Of a stretch of DNA of 64,000 nt, positions 1 through 11,670 are shown piece after piece. The notes below the pieces were generated by a model. It did no database searches. It saw only the letters and a list, made by a program, of their open reading frames with translations, and was not told where the DNA came from. The stretch spans positions 513,194-577,193 of the forward strand of contig CM026432.1 in the NCBI GenBank assembly GCA_014871385.1, given 5' to 3'. Made by a program: the position numbers and the translations under genes. How positions within the stretch are numbered: position 1 is the stretch's first letter; each line of letters opens with the position of its first letter. This DNA is from Ceratodon purpureus. Lineage: Eukaryota > Streptophyta > Bryopsida > Pseudoditrichales > Ditrichaceae.

Positions 1-22
1 CCATTAATTGCAAGATACACAC

Positions 23-1756
23 CTGTTCCATGACAATAACGGCAACGCTTGTGCTCTTGCTGCTTCACATTGTTGATCTCCACAACCATGAGAGACGATA
101 TCACTCCCACCGCACCTCCAGAAAATGAGGCTACGATCGGATCCACTTCGCTGCACAACCACATCAATCCAAAATGAATACTCGACAATTTCCTCAAAAT
201 GAATTAGTAAACAGCTTGACTTGGGTACCGAAGATATACCTTAGCTGGAGAGGCAGGTGCATTTGGCGGATGAAATCTTCGTAGGACGTACCACCCATCC
301 CAAGCTTCAGTTCCAGCTGCTCCGAGGTAATTTTAAAGCACATTTGAATGCACCAACATCCAGAGTTAGAGCTTGTCCAATACAGCTCACGAAGATAAAA
401 TCTACTCGATGAGTATCCGATGAAAGAAACTTGCCAGGCGCACAAGGTAGGAAAATAGACTTACAACAGGTGCGACTAAACCACCGAACAGGATGACGAT
501 TGACACCAATGCAAAACAGGTAGCATAGTACTGCTTCAATGTTGCTGTTGTCTACAATGCATCCAATTGACACAAAGTCAGCACACTTCTTGATAGAACA
601 TTCTGGCAGTCTTCAACTTATGACACCACGAAAGTCGCTACAAGAAAACAAACTGATGTCAAATGACACAAGAGAGAATTCGAACCATCGTACCAGAGGC
701 GGGAGAAAGGGAATTGATGATGGGTATTCAGGCATTTCCTCGTTCTCAAGACTTGGATCCTTTGAGTCCACTCCTTGCTCTTGACTCTTGATCCGCTGCT
801 GGATTCGTAATCTCCTCACCTACGGCGGCCACAAATCCACAGTGCAATAGTTAATTCTGCATCGAAGTTGGAAGGAAACTTCAAGCTGATATATTCTTGC
901 TTCTAGAATAAATACGCAATCACTTTTACCCTATCGATACAGATTATAGCCATATATCGTCATCACCATACATAATTTTGACGAAGTGAAGCAAGCAAGT
1001 GACAAAACAAGTGGGGTGACTGTTTGCTAGTGATCAGAAGTGAAAGCTTAAAAGTGTAAAAAAGAAGTCAGAAACAAGGAGCCATTCTTACCTCCTCCAT
1101 GAGAAGGAATATCTTGTTGCGACGGCTGGTAACATTGTCACGAATTTCTTGCAGCTGCATTTGGGAGAAGTCAAGAACAGTGTCTCGTCCTTCTATAATA
1201 CAAAATGCATCGGTATCCTCCACCCTGAACCGCAAGTACCAACCCACTCCCACCTTTTTCAAAACCTTCTCCTTTAAAAACAAAGAAAAATCCCCTCAGC
1301 AAGAACGTAGAAGTGGGCCAGTAATCAAACATTAAAACCTTAACTGGAGTTATTAGTATATTGATCGGCTCTATTCTGACTAACTCATAACTCTCAAAGT
1401 AACGATGTCGGTTTAGCAATATCCGTGCAAGTGAGCCGAACAGAAGCACAAGAGAGACCTGCGAAGCAAACTGCCAGGAGGTAGTAGAGGAGCCAGATTA
1501 AATACCTTGAGGTAACATCTTGCGAGCTTGTGCTCTGGTTCTCCTTGTCGCCATCACTGACAAAACCATTTCCAGCCATGGCCCGCCGCTCCACCTCTCC
1601 GTCTCGCCTCCTCCACTCCATTTTTCCTTGCCATCTTCTCAATCCCGCTTTCACTGAATGCACACTACTTTGTTCTCCAGAAGCTGGGGGAACCTTGGGT
1701 CGCAGGAGCAAGGATTGCCCCCCGCGAAACTGCAACCTCGACATTATGACTACCAA
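23..1756 (-). CDS. OR: ORANGE (OR) protein, DnaJ-type zinc-finger plastid chaperone, 5' part only
   Basis: ORANGE is a plastid membrane protein that stabilises phytoene synthase and promotes carotenoid build-up. Six exons are visible on the minus strand: 1506-1756, 1092-1224, 694-819, 465-551, 240-316 and 23-150. All introns are GT-AG and the phases agree. The start is 1756, or possibly 1744, where MSRLQFRGG begins; a basic, Ser/Arg-rich transit-like leader of about 80 residues follows. The conserved OR core reads VEDTDAFCIIEGRDTVLDF, then LQEIRDNVTSRRNKIFLLME, then VRRLRIQQRIKS and SSIPFLPPL. Two membrane segments follow (YYATCFALVSIVILFGGLVA and VDPIVASFSGGAVGVISSLM), with LELKLGMGGTSYEDF between them. 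The last visible exon enters the first CxxCxGxG repeat (RCRYCHGTG). The remaining zinc-finger exons lie beyond position 1. The match to plant OR proteins is close throughout. Confidence 0.95.
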
Positions 1757-3054
1757 ATCAAACTGTATTCCGCGGGGCTATGTCTATTGTAGCCTTCTCA
1801 CTCGTTCAGAATTTCAGCACTACAGAGATTGTTCAACGCTATGCACCCCAATTTAAACGCCTCGCAATATATTTTCAAAACATCATATGCATCAAACTCC
1901 GAATATGGAGAGCCCACCAGAAACAGCAGTGCCGGTGCGCAAAAGTATTGGCCCGGCTCAGCAGTAGTTCATATTCCAAAAAAAAAAAGGGCCCTAGCTC
2001 TACATCCCACCCCTCAAGTTGAAATTCTAACTTTCTACTCAGAAATCCAGGATATCCAATTCTAAGCTAAAATTTGGGATCCTCTTAGCTGCTGGAATCT
2101 AGGTCTCATGGTGGGCACCACCGAGCCTTGCGCAAATTGCACGAAATGACGCACAAGTGTATGGCAAGCTAGATCTGATTACCAGCATCAACGATCTGCC
2201 GGACAGACCTCAGTTGACGTTCGTGGAGAACGATTTTCTTGTGGGCGTCCGAGAGAGGTTGTTTGGAGCAAGGTCGGAGTGTAGACTCTCGCAGAGCACC
2301 ATCGATGGTGCATCGGATGGTTCACGATCGTGGCGTACGGTCCCAGCCAAGAGCAGCCTGGCCTGATGAATGAAGAAGCTCTCAGTCACTGCGTAACTTA
2401 ACTTAGTTATTGATCTCTGGCAACTCAGAGCTCTCAGCTCAGAGCAGAAGATGGTTGTGGATAGGGCGGAATCTCAGGGCCGGATGAGTTCTGTTTCCTA
2501 TCCGTTTCGCTCTGGCACTCCTTGCGTACTAGCCTACTACGAGTTCCTCTCGCTTCCACACTGGTCACGACTCACCTTTTCGCAGGGACAAGGATGTAAA
2601 GGCGACCAGTGTGTAACTTAAGATGGTATCGTACCTCCGGTGAGGTCGCATGACGCTGTTCTGCAAACATTACCCTAACGCTGACGACGTAATCTAATGC
2701 TAACGAATTATGAGAAGCGCACCTGAGATTTGAAACACAAACCGGCAGATCATAACTTAGATGGGTCCCGGTTGTCTAGTGGCAATCTACTCGCCCAAAG
2801 CACTGCGCAGTTGCGGAGAAGGGCTTGATTACGCACTTGAGTAAGTCTTCCTGATTAACCGCCCTAATTTCTCCACGATAAACGTTACTGCACTTTCTGA
2901 GGCCAAAGGCGTCCAATGGCGGAATGGGTTGAAGGCAGAGCCTGGTTAAGAGGAGCTGGACAACTTACAGTGTGCTTTGCGTGACGTCGTGTCACAAGCG
3001 CAAGGAGTACCGTCCACCACTTGCGCAGGCGGTCTCACGGCCTAGCTCATCACC
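1757..3054. other. Divergent intergenic region between OR and the hydrolase gene
   Basis: The two flanking genes are transcribed away from each other, so this 1.3 kb should hold both promoters and 5' leaders. It is of mixed base composition and has no long open frame that resembles a protein. I could not identify a convincing TATA box or a transposon. Confidence 0.5.
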
Positions 3055-5169
3055 ATGCCCCTCCTGACATCGCACTCCTCGTACTCTTGCCTCAGCTTCG
3101 CTGCTTCGGAAGTGCCTCAATTAGCCACCGGCCGTTGTCAATGTTCGGGCGCCACCGTTTCTCACAGTTTCGCTAAAGCTAGACGTCTGCTGCGCGCAAG
3201 AGAGACATCCACTTTCAGATTTGCGACATTGAGGGCTGTCAAGGAAGGAACACGTGAGCCTGTCAACATGACGGTGTCCACGGAATCCATCGCGCAGTCC
3301 GACGATATCTCCGCCCTTTCTCATGTGAGGTGACGACTGCCTTTTGTTTGCTTGTCTTGATTATCCCGAGAAGTATAGGTCTCTTTCTATTTTGCAATTC
3401 TGCATGTTCTAATTTCAGTCACTGCTATGCTTTGCGAAGCAATTTCTCGCCCACAAAAGAAAAACTGAACTGGTTCCTTGGAGGATCCGAGACATTTATG
3501 CGAAATACGTATTAGGTCAGGCGGCGGAGGTGTCACAGGCTTCAAGTTGCAACTGCTTGTCCTGAGCTTCGAGTATAATTGATATCTTAGGTAGTGCCCT
3601 CGCTAGAGCAGGTCATTTCTCTGCTTCTAATCTTCGCATCTTGGACTGCAGATTATGGAGCCAATCCATGAGGGGGACAGGGACTTGCTACTGGTATACT
3701 GTCCAGGAGCACTGCAGGCTTCGGAGAATTACTTCCCCCTCATGCACGAGATTCAGGCCCAGCTCAGCCTGCGCTTGTGGATCGTCGTGTTGCACAATAC
3801 AAACCAGGAAGCACTGAGTTCGTCAAAAGTCGACGCCAGCTTGACAGGAGTGATTGCTCGGCTTCAGGAACGTGGGTTCCGCTCCGTCAGCAGTGCAATT
3901 GAAAATGTATTTATAGCTGGGCACAGGTATTACTTTGCTGAATTCCTTATGCCACACTCCGCTCTGTCTTGACCCTTGAGTGGAAACTAGGAGCTGCATT
4001 TTTCTATGCCAGAAAATTCGAGAGAGTATCTGTTCCTGTTGTTATGGCCATCTGCACAAAAATCTAAAAGTAACGAATGGGTTTGGTCGATGTGCAGCAT
4101 CGGGGCTTGGGTGGGAAGACCAGTAGCCTTGAAGCGAGCACAAGGGTTTATCCAAATGGGCTCCAGTTTTAACGCACAGGAGGACAACCTTCCGCAGCAT
4201 CCCAAGCCTGTACTCACTCTAGGTGGAGGGCGCGACGGCCAGATGACCCCAGCAGCCATAGCCAAGCATGCAGGGGATGTTCTTGCCACCGAGAGAGACC
4301 TTGGCCGACACAACACATGTGCCGTGAAGCCCGTGATCATCATTCCTGGCATGAACCATGCGCAATTTAGCGACGGGCGCCCAAATCTTGAACGAGGCGA
4401 CCTCAATCCAGCAATCAGCATTACGGACGGTCGCCGTCGTGCTGGAGAGCTTGCAGCTGCATTTCTGGCAGTGCAGTCGGAAGGCCCGAGTGGACCAGCG
4501 GGAGCTCGTGGGCTGGAGATTCTCACGAAAGGAGTCGAGGAAACCCACACGAGATACAGAGTGCTCTGGGAATCCCTAGCAAATCAAACAGGCGACGCCG
4601 TAGCGCACCAACTTCATGTCGCCTCGTCTTCAGCATTATCCGCAGACAACATTACCACCATTCACCATGATTTCGTCGACAACTTCGTGATCTCAAAACC
4701 ATCGATCGACACAGAGATGAACAAGGTGTTCATCACAACTTACCTAAAACCCGCCGTGAAGCAAGGCATCTGTAACCTGTGGGTGAAAATGAAGAGCCGT
4801 GAGGCTCTGGCGCTCCATTTCGACACCGCATATGTCCCAGCAGCGCAAATTGAAACCTTAGGCAAGGAGATCAACACCAAAACTTTCGATACGGCTTTAT
4901 CCCTCGTCTCCGACGACGCCCGTGAGATGTACCTGAAGCACGGGAAGAAGCTTAGATTCATGGATGATTGGCTCTGTCCACCACCTGCCACGATCTGGAT
5001 CGAGAGCGACTTGAGCTTCACTGCGACCCCAAGTGGCGACGTTGAAGTGAGGACTCCCGTTCTGCTGAGTCCCATGAACATGCCGCCTCGCTTTGCGGGC
5101 ATGCATTACATGAAGGTGTTGACGCTTGCAAGAGCCATCCACTGGATTCTGCTCGACTCCTTTCGCTGA
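3055..5169 (+). CDS. Alpha/beta-hydrolase-fold protein, probably organelle-targeted
   Basis: Three exons (3055-3324, 3652-3926, 4098-5169) with GT-AG introns encode 538 residues. Exon 1 gives a Ser/Ala/Arg-rich, transit-like N-terminus starting at MPLLTSHSS. The fold begins near residue 100 (DLLLVYCPGAL). The exon 2/3 junction rebuilds the nucleophile elbow GHSIG, with Ser182 coded across the intron. Asp228 in LGGGRDGQM and His269 in GMNHAQF fit the acid and base of the catalytic triad. The C-terminal half, about 260 residues, is not something I recognise. It contains the segment TYLKPAVKQGICNLWVKMKS and ends in ARAIHWILLDSFR. Substrate is unknown; lipase or esterase activity is only inferred from the fold. 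The splice-made GHSIG is strong evidence that the gene model is right. Confidence 0.85.
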
Positions 5170-5253
5170 TAGTTAACATAGGCTGCTAGAGTCGTCTACC
5201 ATTTTACGAACTCACAATTCAAATTGAATTCTGATATATAGTTGACCTCTGTA

Positions 5254-5259
5254 AATAAA
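5254..5259 (+). terminator. Candidate polyadenylation signal AATAAA
   Basis: AATAAA lies 85 bases after the stop codon of the hydrolase gene and is followed by T/G-rich sequence, which suits a 3' end. The next gene converges from the right, so the roughly 500 bases between the two stop codons (5170-5665) should be two 3' UTRs. I see no other feature there. Confidence 0.45.
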
Positions 5260-5665
5260 GTTCGTGTACGATCATTGTACGCTTGTGTCCGTAGCACAGA
5301 TGAGAAACAGTGTCAGATATGTGGAAATGTTTAGGTCATTCTCATCCAGTCGTGACGACCAAATACGAATTTTCATTGTACTTCATAGGAGAACAATTTT
5401 TAGATTTTCATAAGCTTTCCTACTCTGCTAGCCAGTTTGCAAAGAAAAGCTGTATTGTTCAACCCGTGGAGGATCTAGACTAGACTAGTTATTGCATCAT
5501 CCGAGTGCCATCTTCATTGACTAGAGACACTTTTGAGAGATGATGGAAAACTGCACAGTGATAGCATGCTGAAGAGTACGTAGCTATACTCCATCACCTT
5601 CCACAACTTTTTCCAACATGACGCAAGTTTGACATCCTCACTGCAATTTGAACTTGTGTCTCCGT

Positions 5666-8387
5666 TCACTTATGTTTGGGCCTTCGGTTTCTAATTTCGT
5701 CAGCCCATGCTTTACCCAAGTCCGTTTGAAATTTGCCTGAGAAACCACATCAATTCCATCACTTGGACTTCAGTATTCATATAAAACTTAAAATTGACCT
5801 TACAAGATAAATATTCTGCTGGTTTTAAAGGCACAGTACAACTACCGGCCTATCTAAACACGTCCATGTGACTGACATTTGCATTCTATCCTAAACTAGC
5901 AATTCATTTGCATTCGACTTGCTACCTTCACTTGTATGCAAACCAAATACTAGTCAATATCGTTGTGACTTTAGCCTTCTTCCCCTTTTACCAATATACA
6001 CTGGAGGACAATAAAATCATGACAATTTTAATTCATCTGTATCACTGGGTAGGTTTGTACCTTCCGTCGACCGAAAGAAGTCATCCAACACTTTGTTTTG
6101 TTCTGAAATGACATCCAACCAAATAAATAAGTAAATAAATCAAGATAACAATTGAAGAAACAGAAGCAGTCTTTCTTTTAATCATAACATACAGCTTAGT
6201 GGCTGGACTAAACATCCATTAATCACTGTACATTGGAATTGCTTCAATACAACAAATTACTTAATTCAGAATTTACACTCACCACTTTCATATTCCACGG
6301 CTTGCAATATCATCTCCAACTGCACAACAAGTTTATGATTGGATTAAAATCTACTTCAACACAAAGCTACCCGTTTTTCTTTGAGACAGCTACCTGGACT
6401 TTCAAGAGACATGTGCTTGTATGCAACATTTCCAGTACAGGCAGTTTAGGGGGTATACGAACATCTTTTCCTGAGATCAAGTCGGTCCCTTACTGCTCTC
6501 AGGACACATAATAATAACCAGTAATGAAGCTCAATATTACGGAAAACATAGAAGTGCCAAATCAGTGAACAGTTACACCTGAAAAACATGGTAGTAAACA
6601 CACATCAAGGTATATTTCACAGTTTAAATATGCACACCTTATCTAAGTCTTTAACAAATTTGGCCTCAGGAGTGCTATTGTTCTCATACTCCAGCCACAG
6701 CTCCTTCACTTCTTCCGCTGCATGTTACCAACCCATCACGTGAATACAAACAATCACTCATGAAGCAACGCACATATAGTAACTAAATTCATGCGTGAAC
6801 CATTCACCATATCCTTCGAAAGCGTCAAAATCTGCATTGTTACATAATCAATATTTAAACTATACGGGTTCACTCCACAACGCATGAATCATACCGCATG
6901 GTCTTCTGTTCTTCATTCCTAGTCAATCCGAGAATAACTTTTACTTACCTGCGATTCCACCTTCGAGCAATATGCACATTTCATCAATTGCGGCAGCCTC
7001 GAGTCTATTCTTTTCTTCTTTTGGAATATTATCGTTGGGTGTAATGTCGCCCACAATAGCTGATGAACAACAACTCATGATCAGTCTATGTAGATATTGC
7101 AGGATGTATAGTAGCACGAATTAATTGAATATAAAGAATGGAGGACATAATATATCGTGTCTAACCCATGATCTCATTGAAAATTGAATTGGTCTCCATG
7201 ACTAGAAGTAGGAACAATGGAACACTACCTTCAGCGATGTCATGCACTACGGCCATCTTCACGCACCTGCATTGTCATAACGATGGTGAAAACCGGGAGA
7301 GAACAGGCTCTTACCTAAAAAAACACAGACAATTCCTCAACGTCAAGGTCACATGCAACCAAATTAGTGGAATAATGCTCACCTGTCTTTGTTCACGCCT
7401 GGTAAATCCCCTGAAATAATCGCCATGATTGCCATGCGATACATATGGTCGGCAATAGATTCCGACTCCTTCACCCCGTGATTCACCCATCCTGTTCGCT
7501 TCGTAGTCTGCTTTGGGAGAGCAGCAACATGAGTTGGAAATCCATCAACTATTTCCACAGACCTAAAACGAACTTCCAACCCGTTTATACAATCATGGAG
7601 ATGCTCTACAGTAGTACTTCATCATGAACTGGACAGACTACGGCACTCTTCTGTCTCACACGACTATTTATCGCCACCTACCAGCACCTCTACTCAAGAA
7701 GCTCTTCGCCAAGCTTCTCTTGTTTCCGAACCTTTAGCCCCTATAGGCTCATCGACATTCAATCAAGAACAGAACGCCAGGCATCAAATAAGTCGACGAA
7801 GCAACCTCAATTCACAAATCATACAGTGCAAAAACCTCATTCGATTTCCCGCACACAGAAAAAAAGAAGACCAACACACGACATTCCCATGAGTTACAAC
7901 AAACTCCGAAGCGACCTAGTCTGCGTCACTGTTCAATCCATCGAATCCACCCTCCAGTTCAGTCCAGTCCAGTCCAGTCCACCCAAACCCCACCAAAAAC
8001 TAAAAACCTAATCCGCCTCTCAGTGCCCAGAAAATGGACAAGAGAACCACAAACCTTGAGGCGCTGAATGAGCGTGAGGAACTGGATTGCGGACGCGGGC
8101 GAGAGCGGCGCTGAAGTGGCAGTGGCGCCATCGACGCCCGCGGAGTCCATGGCGGTGACGGAAACCCCGGGTCGTCGGTAGATGGTGGAGAAGCGGCGCT
8201 GGCCGTGCAAGCAGGCAGGCGCAGGCGCAGGCGCAGGCGCAGGCACACGCACAGGCACAGGCACAGGCACAGAGGAGGAGAGCAGGGGATTGCAAGTGCG
8301 AATGCGAATGCGGTGGTGGCAGGCGGAGAGCGAGTGGAGCGGAGTGCCGGTGCGCAGGAGAAGTGCAGCCCCCGCTGTGAGTCCCAT
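5666..8387 (-). CDS. HD-domain 5'-deoxynucleotidase, HDDC2/YfbR family
   Basis: Family members are metal-dependent phosphohydrolases that dephosphorylate deoxynucleoside monophosphates. Eight minus-strand exons with matching phases encode 278 residues: 8055-8387, 7383-7507, 7229-7266, 6949-7059, 6638-6717, 6283-6319, 6061-6102 and 5666-5736. The conserved core begins at [19 protein letters not shown]. Metal-binding residues are visible: His132 in SIADHMYRM, His161-Asp162 in AVVHDIAEA and Asp226 in [28 protein letters not shown] and the ending [14 protein letters not shown] also fit the family. The first 75-80 residues are an extension, absent from YfbR, that looks like an organelle-targeting peptide. 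It includes a Val-Pro/Ala-Pro repeat. A second Met (MDSAGVDG, about residue 79) could start a cytosolic form. Confidence 0.93.
8212..8272. repeat. GCAGGC/ACAGGC hexanucleotide repeat inside a coding exon
   Basis: About ten copies of a degenerate 6-base unit lie inside exon 1 of the HD-domain gene. On the coding strand they give alternating Val-Pro and then Ala-Pro residues in the targeting-peptide region. The array keeps the frame because the unit is a multiple of three. Confidence 0.9.
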
Positions 8388-8830
8388 CGCCCTCTCCGAC
8401 GCCAGGCTCGCCCTCGATAGTCCTCTCTGCTCTGCTCTTGTCTTGTCTCCTCTCCTCTCCTCTCTTTTGAGTGTGGGCTTTGCTTTGGCTTTGGCTTAGG
8501 CTTTGGCTTGGGGTTGGGTTAACTTAGGTTGGGTTGGTGAGATAAGTTGATGGATCGGCCTTGTCCTTGTCCTTGTCCTTGGAATTGTGTTTCTATTATT
8601 TCTCCCTCGTGGGGTGTGGTCATGTTGAGTTCCTTCCTCTCTCTCTCGCTCGATCGCTCTCCCTCTCGCTCTGCCTCGCTCTCTCTGTGTATGTGCGTGA
8701 GAGAGTGGGAGGCATAGAGAGAGAGAGAGGGCATTTGAAGGAGTCCCCTCCCTCCCTGTGTCCCCCATGCCATGCCATGCCATGCCATGCCATGCCATAC
8801 CACGCCATGGGATGCCATACGATGGGATGA
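8388..8830. repeat. Microsatellite-rich leader or promoter of the HD-domain gene
   Basis: This stretch upstream of the HD-domain gene holds several simple repeats: TCTCC and GGCTTT runs at 8445-8515, CCTTGT at 8560-8582, CT/GA-rich tracts at 8636-8732, and (CATGC)n at about 8766-8799. Open frames here are repeat artefacts on both strands. Confidence 0.8.
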
Positions 8831-11300
8831 ACATGAACAGCTACGCTGCTCCACTGCACCCCCTTTCCTTCTTCCCTTTCCTTTCCCCCCCTTCTCTTTC
8901 TTTTTTCCACATCCCAAATACCAGCCTCATATTCCAACTTTCAAATACACAATTCTCATTCAATCAATTTCTCATATTTTTATTCATCCTTCCAATTTTA
9001 TATTTTACACATGCACTTCTCTCTCCTCTCACATGCACCTTTCCATTTCTTTTTATATACAAGCCTTAATCATTTTTGAAACGCACGTCTCTCTCCTCTT
9101 ACATGCAAGTCAAACTAGCCTCTTGTGGGGCGAGCCCCATCACGTCGGTGGATGGAAGGGTGATGGATATGAAGACAAATACGTAAAAATTGTAGGTAAG
9201 AATATTAGTTTTAACTCCTCATTCAGTTTTGTGGTAAAAAATATCTATGAAGAAAACACACTTAATGGAGTACCGAGAACCATGGTTATAAAAGTACGTG
9301 CAACCAGATAGTGAAGTAAGACACATAATGTGCAAAATTCTCATGGGCCACCCTCAAATATATATAACAACTATTGGCGCAAATTTAAAGTTTATAGTTT
9401 TTCCTTTTCCAACCCAGGCTCATGGGAATTTTTCACCCTTGAAGGCCCATCTTGGAAGTCATTTGAAATCCAACGAGGAGACTCATAGTTCTACGCCCCC
9501 AATCTATATGTTGGTGGAATAAACATACACTTTATTTAGAGCAACTTCCTTGGAAGATGGGAGTCTTTTTCTTTTTCTTTCTTTCCTCGTCGTTCTTTTT
9601 TCTTCTTCTTCCATATTTTTCCTTTTTTTTTTCTTTTTTCTTTTTTCTTTTGAATCAAAATCAAACTCTTGGAATCTAAGTCTAAGTCTCTTATGAAGAT
9701 TGTTATTTATAAATTTTCAGACAGCATTTAAAAAAATTACATTTCAGTTTGCAACTGAATTTATGAATTTTGATTTCAAAAGATTGAGAACAAGTGCATG
9801 TGGAAGAAAAGAAAATGGATGAACAAAATCATGCAAACTTACATGATTATCATTTTTTTGGATAATTTGTCCATGGTATCTGTGACACCAAATTCCAAGA
9901 GTTAAAAATCAGTACGTTGAACATTTTATTGAGAAATAACTTTTAGAACCTGCTGGATTTGGTCCATACAACTTAAAAGCTTGAAGTAGTACCTAGGATA
10001 AGTCCGCAATAGTGAAGTTTACATGATCTACCTACCAGTTAACATCATCACATGAGATGTTCAAGCCATGAATCCATTTGGAGAGAGACACTCCATCCCA
10101 CTACAACACCACCAAGTCTACAAGCTTGTATGCACTATAGCTTGTATAGTCCTTTCCCCAGCCCAAAATATGGCGCACAATACAATATCTAAGTTCCTTT
10201 TTTAGAATGTTTTGTATAGTCTGAGAATTTGTGTTGGCAGGTAGTGATGCCTACATCCTTACAAAATGAAATAAAAACAAAAACAAATGTGCAATCACTG
10301 TAGTCATTGTGTACTTGAAATTGCTGTATAGAGAAAGTAAACATATTTTACTTAATTGATCGTGAGCTAGAGACTCGAATTTAGTATGTATTGGTCAAGG
10401 TAGACACACCCATACCTGACCGGCTCCCCATAACCAATCAGTAGACTTCTCCAATTCCGACAAGTTTTTAGATTTAAAATTTTGGCAGATCTAGAAGAAA
10501 GTATGAACCATGATTGGTAGAAAGGGAATTATATGGGAATATTCTGGTAGTAATAGAGTGATCAAGTTTTGGTGTCATGGTGGTCGGTTTTAGGTGGGCC
10601 TACATATTGGTTATATGTATTACACAAAAAATGGCTTTAAAAATTCATAGTAAATTAAATATTGAAGTAAATATGAAATTTAGAGTTGCATCACTCCGTA
10701 AACCTATTTCCCCTTCAAGGGAAAATCTCCCTCAACTTATATACCTCCAATATCAGTGGAAAATCGGCTTTAGGTGCGTCTACCTTAGATAGCTACTGTT
10801 TTTTTCTTTTTCTTCTAAAGGTGACACTTCGTTGCGAAGATCAATCGGATTCCTCGTTGTGTGGTTGTGCACCTTGTAGCAACTCGAGATTGCTCAAGTA
10901 CTCTGGATGTTATTGATGATTTGCAACAATTGCTGGTGAGTATCTACTCTGCTTCACTTCTAGTTGCACATCCTGCTTGTGTGGTATATTAGATGTTTGG
11001 GAAAAATAGCAGATTTCAGAGCCTATTACGGACTTAATAGATGACAAGGGCATGACTCAGGAGTAACGAAAACAACAAATGCTTCCAACATTCCAATGCA
11101 GGTGCTGTTTAAGATTGCGTTGCAACCATAGTATAGCACAGTTATCCAAGTGTTCGATGTGTTTCAAGGTTTAACCATTCACGATGTTTAATTACAAACT
11201 AATTAGATTTTGCCGCTTTTGTATGTTTTTGGCGTTCTCTCGGAGTGTAGATGGTTTTGCAGAGTTGGCGAGGAGCTCAAAGTTAGAGCTCTCGGGACGG
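8831..11300. other. AT-rich intergenic DNA without a recognisable gene
   Basis: Pyrimidine-rich sequence (8860-9070 and 9560-9660) gives way to AT-rich DNA. No open frame resembles a protein I know. A phrase like GGTTTTAGGTGGGCCTACAT (10589) recurs loosely as GGCTTTAGGTGCGTCTACCT (10769), which may be part of an old repeat. Confidence 0.5.
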
Positions 11301-11311
11301 ATTTTGACAAG

Positions 11312-11670
11312 TTAGCGCTTCAATTTCTGGTGCAATTCTAGCATATCATCTCTGCGCATTTCTAAGCCTTGCAGATGTCTTGCAGACTCCACAATATCAC
11401 TATCCTGCAACCGTATTGTTCCCTGCAGCTCCCCAATCTGGTCACATGCGCCTACAATACGGCTATTAAGATCTTCCAGCTCGTCTAGGGCCTCAAAGAA
11501 CGAATCCGACCGAGCTGAAATTTCCCTAACCAAATGCACCTCCACAAGATCCAAGAAATGAGACAATTTCTCCTGCAGCATCATGTTCTGCGGAATGTTG
11601 AAAATAGACACACGGCTTGGAACGTAGACCCCTTCTCAAACGCGAAATCCTCAGCAAAATACAGAAACAA
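11312..11670 (-). pseudogene. VPS54: VPS54 (GARP complex subunit) fragment
   Basis: VPS54 is a subunit of the GARP complex, which tethers endosome-derived vesicles at the Golgi. The minus strand reads LYFAEDFAFEKGSTFQAVC and then, in another frame, MMLQEKLSHFLDLVEVHLV, REISARSDSFFEALDELEDL and LQDSDIVESARHLQGLEMRR. This is a continuous N-terminal piece of plant VPS54. The two parts are in different frames, and the sequence ends in a stop after HQKLKR where the family continues. I see no donor site there and no other VPS54 exons nearby. A partial gene copy that has decayed is the simplest reading. A sequencing error plus an unseen remainder cannot be ruled out. Confidence 0.75.

Noticed and set aside
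2760-2840. tRNA-like start (CCCGGTTGTCTAGTGGCAATC)
   Set aside because: No matching B box or acceptor stem follows, so no tRNA can be folded.
3655-3972. MEPIHEGDRD... as a separate gene start
   Set aside because: Splicing from 3324 to 3652 keeps frame and gives a targeting leader; the open frame runs past a donor that rebuilds the GHSIG motif.
4740-5142. Minus-strand frames inside the hydrolase gene
   Set aside because: Antisense shadows of a well-supported coding exon.
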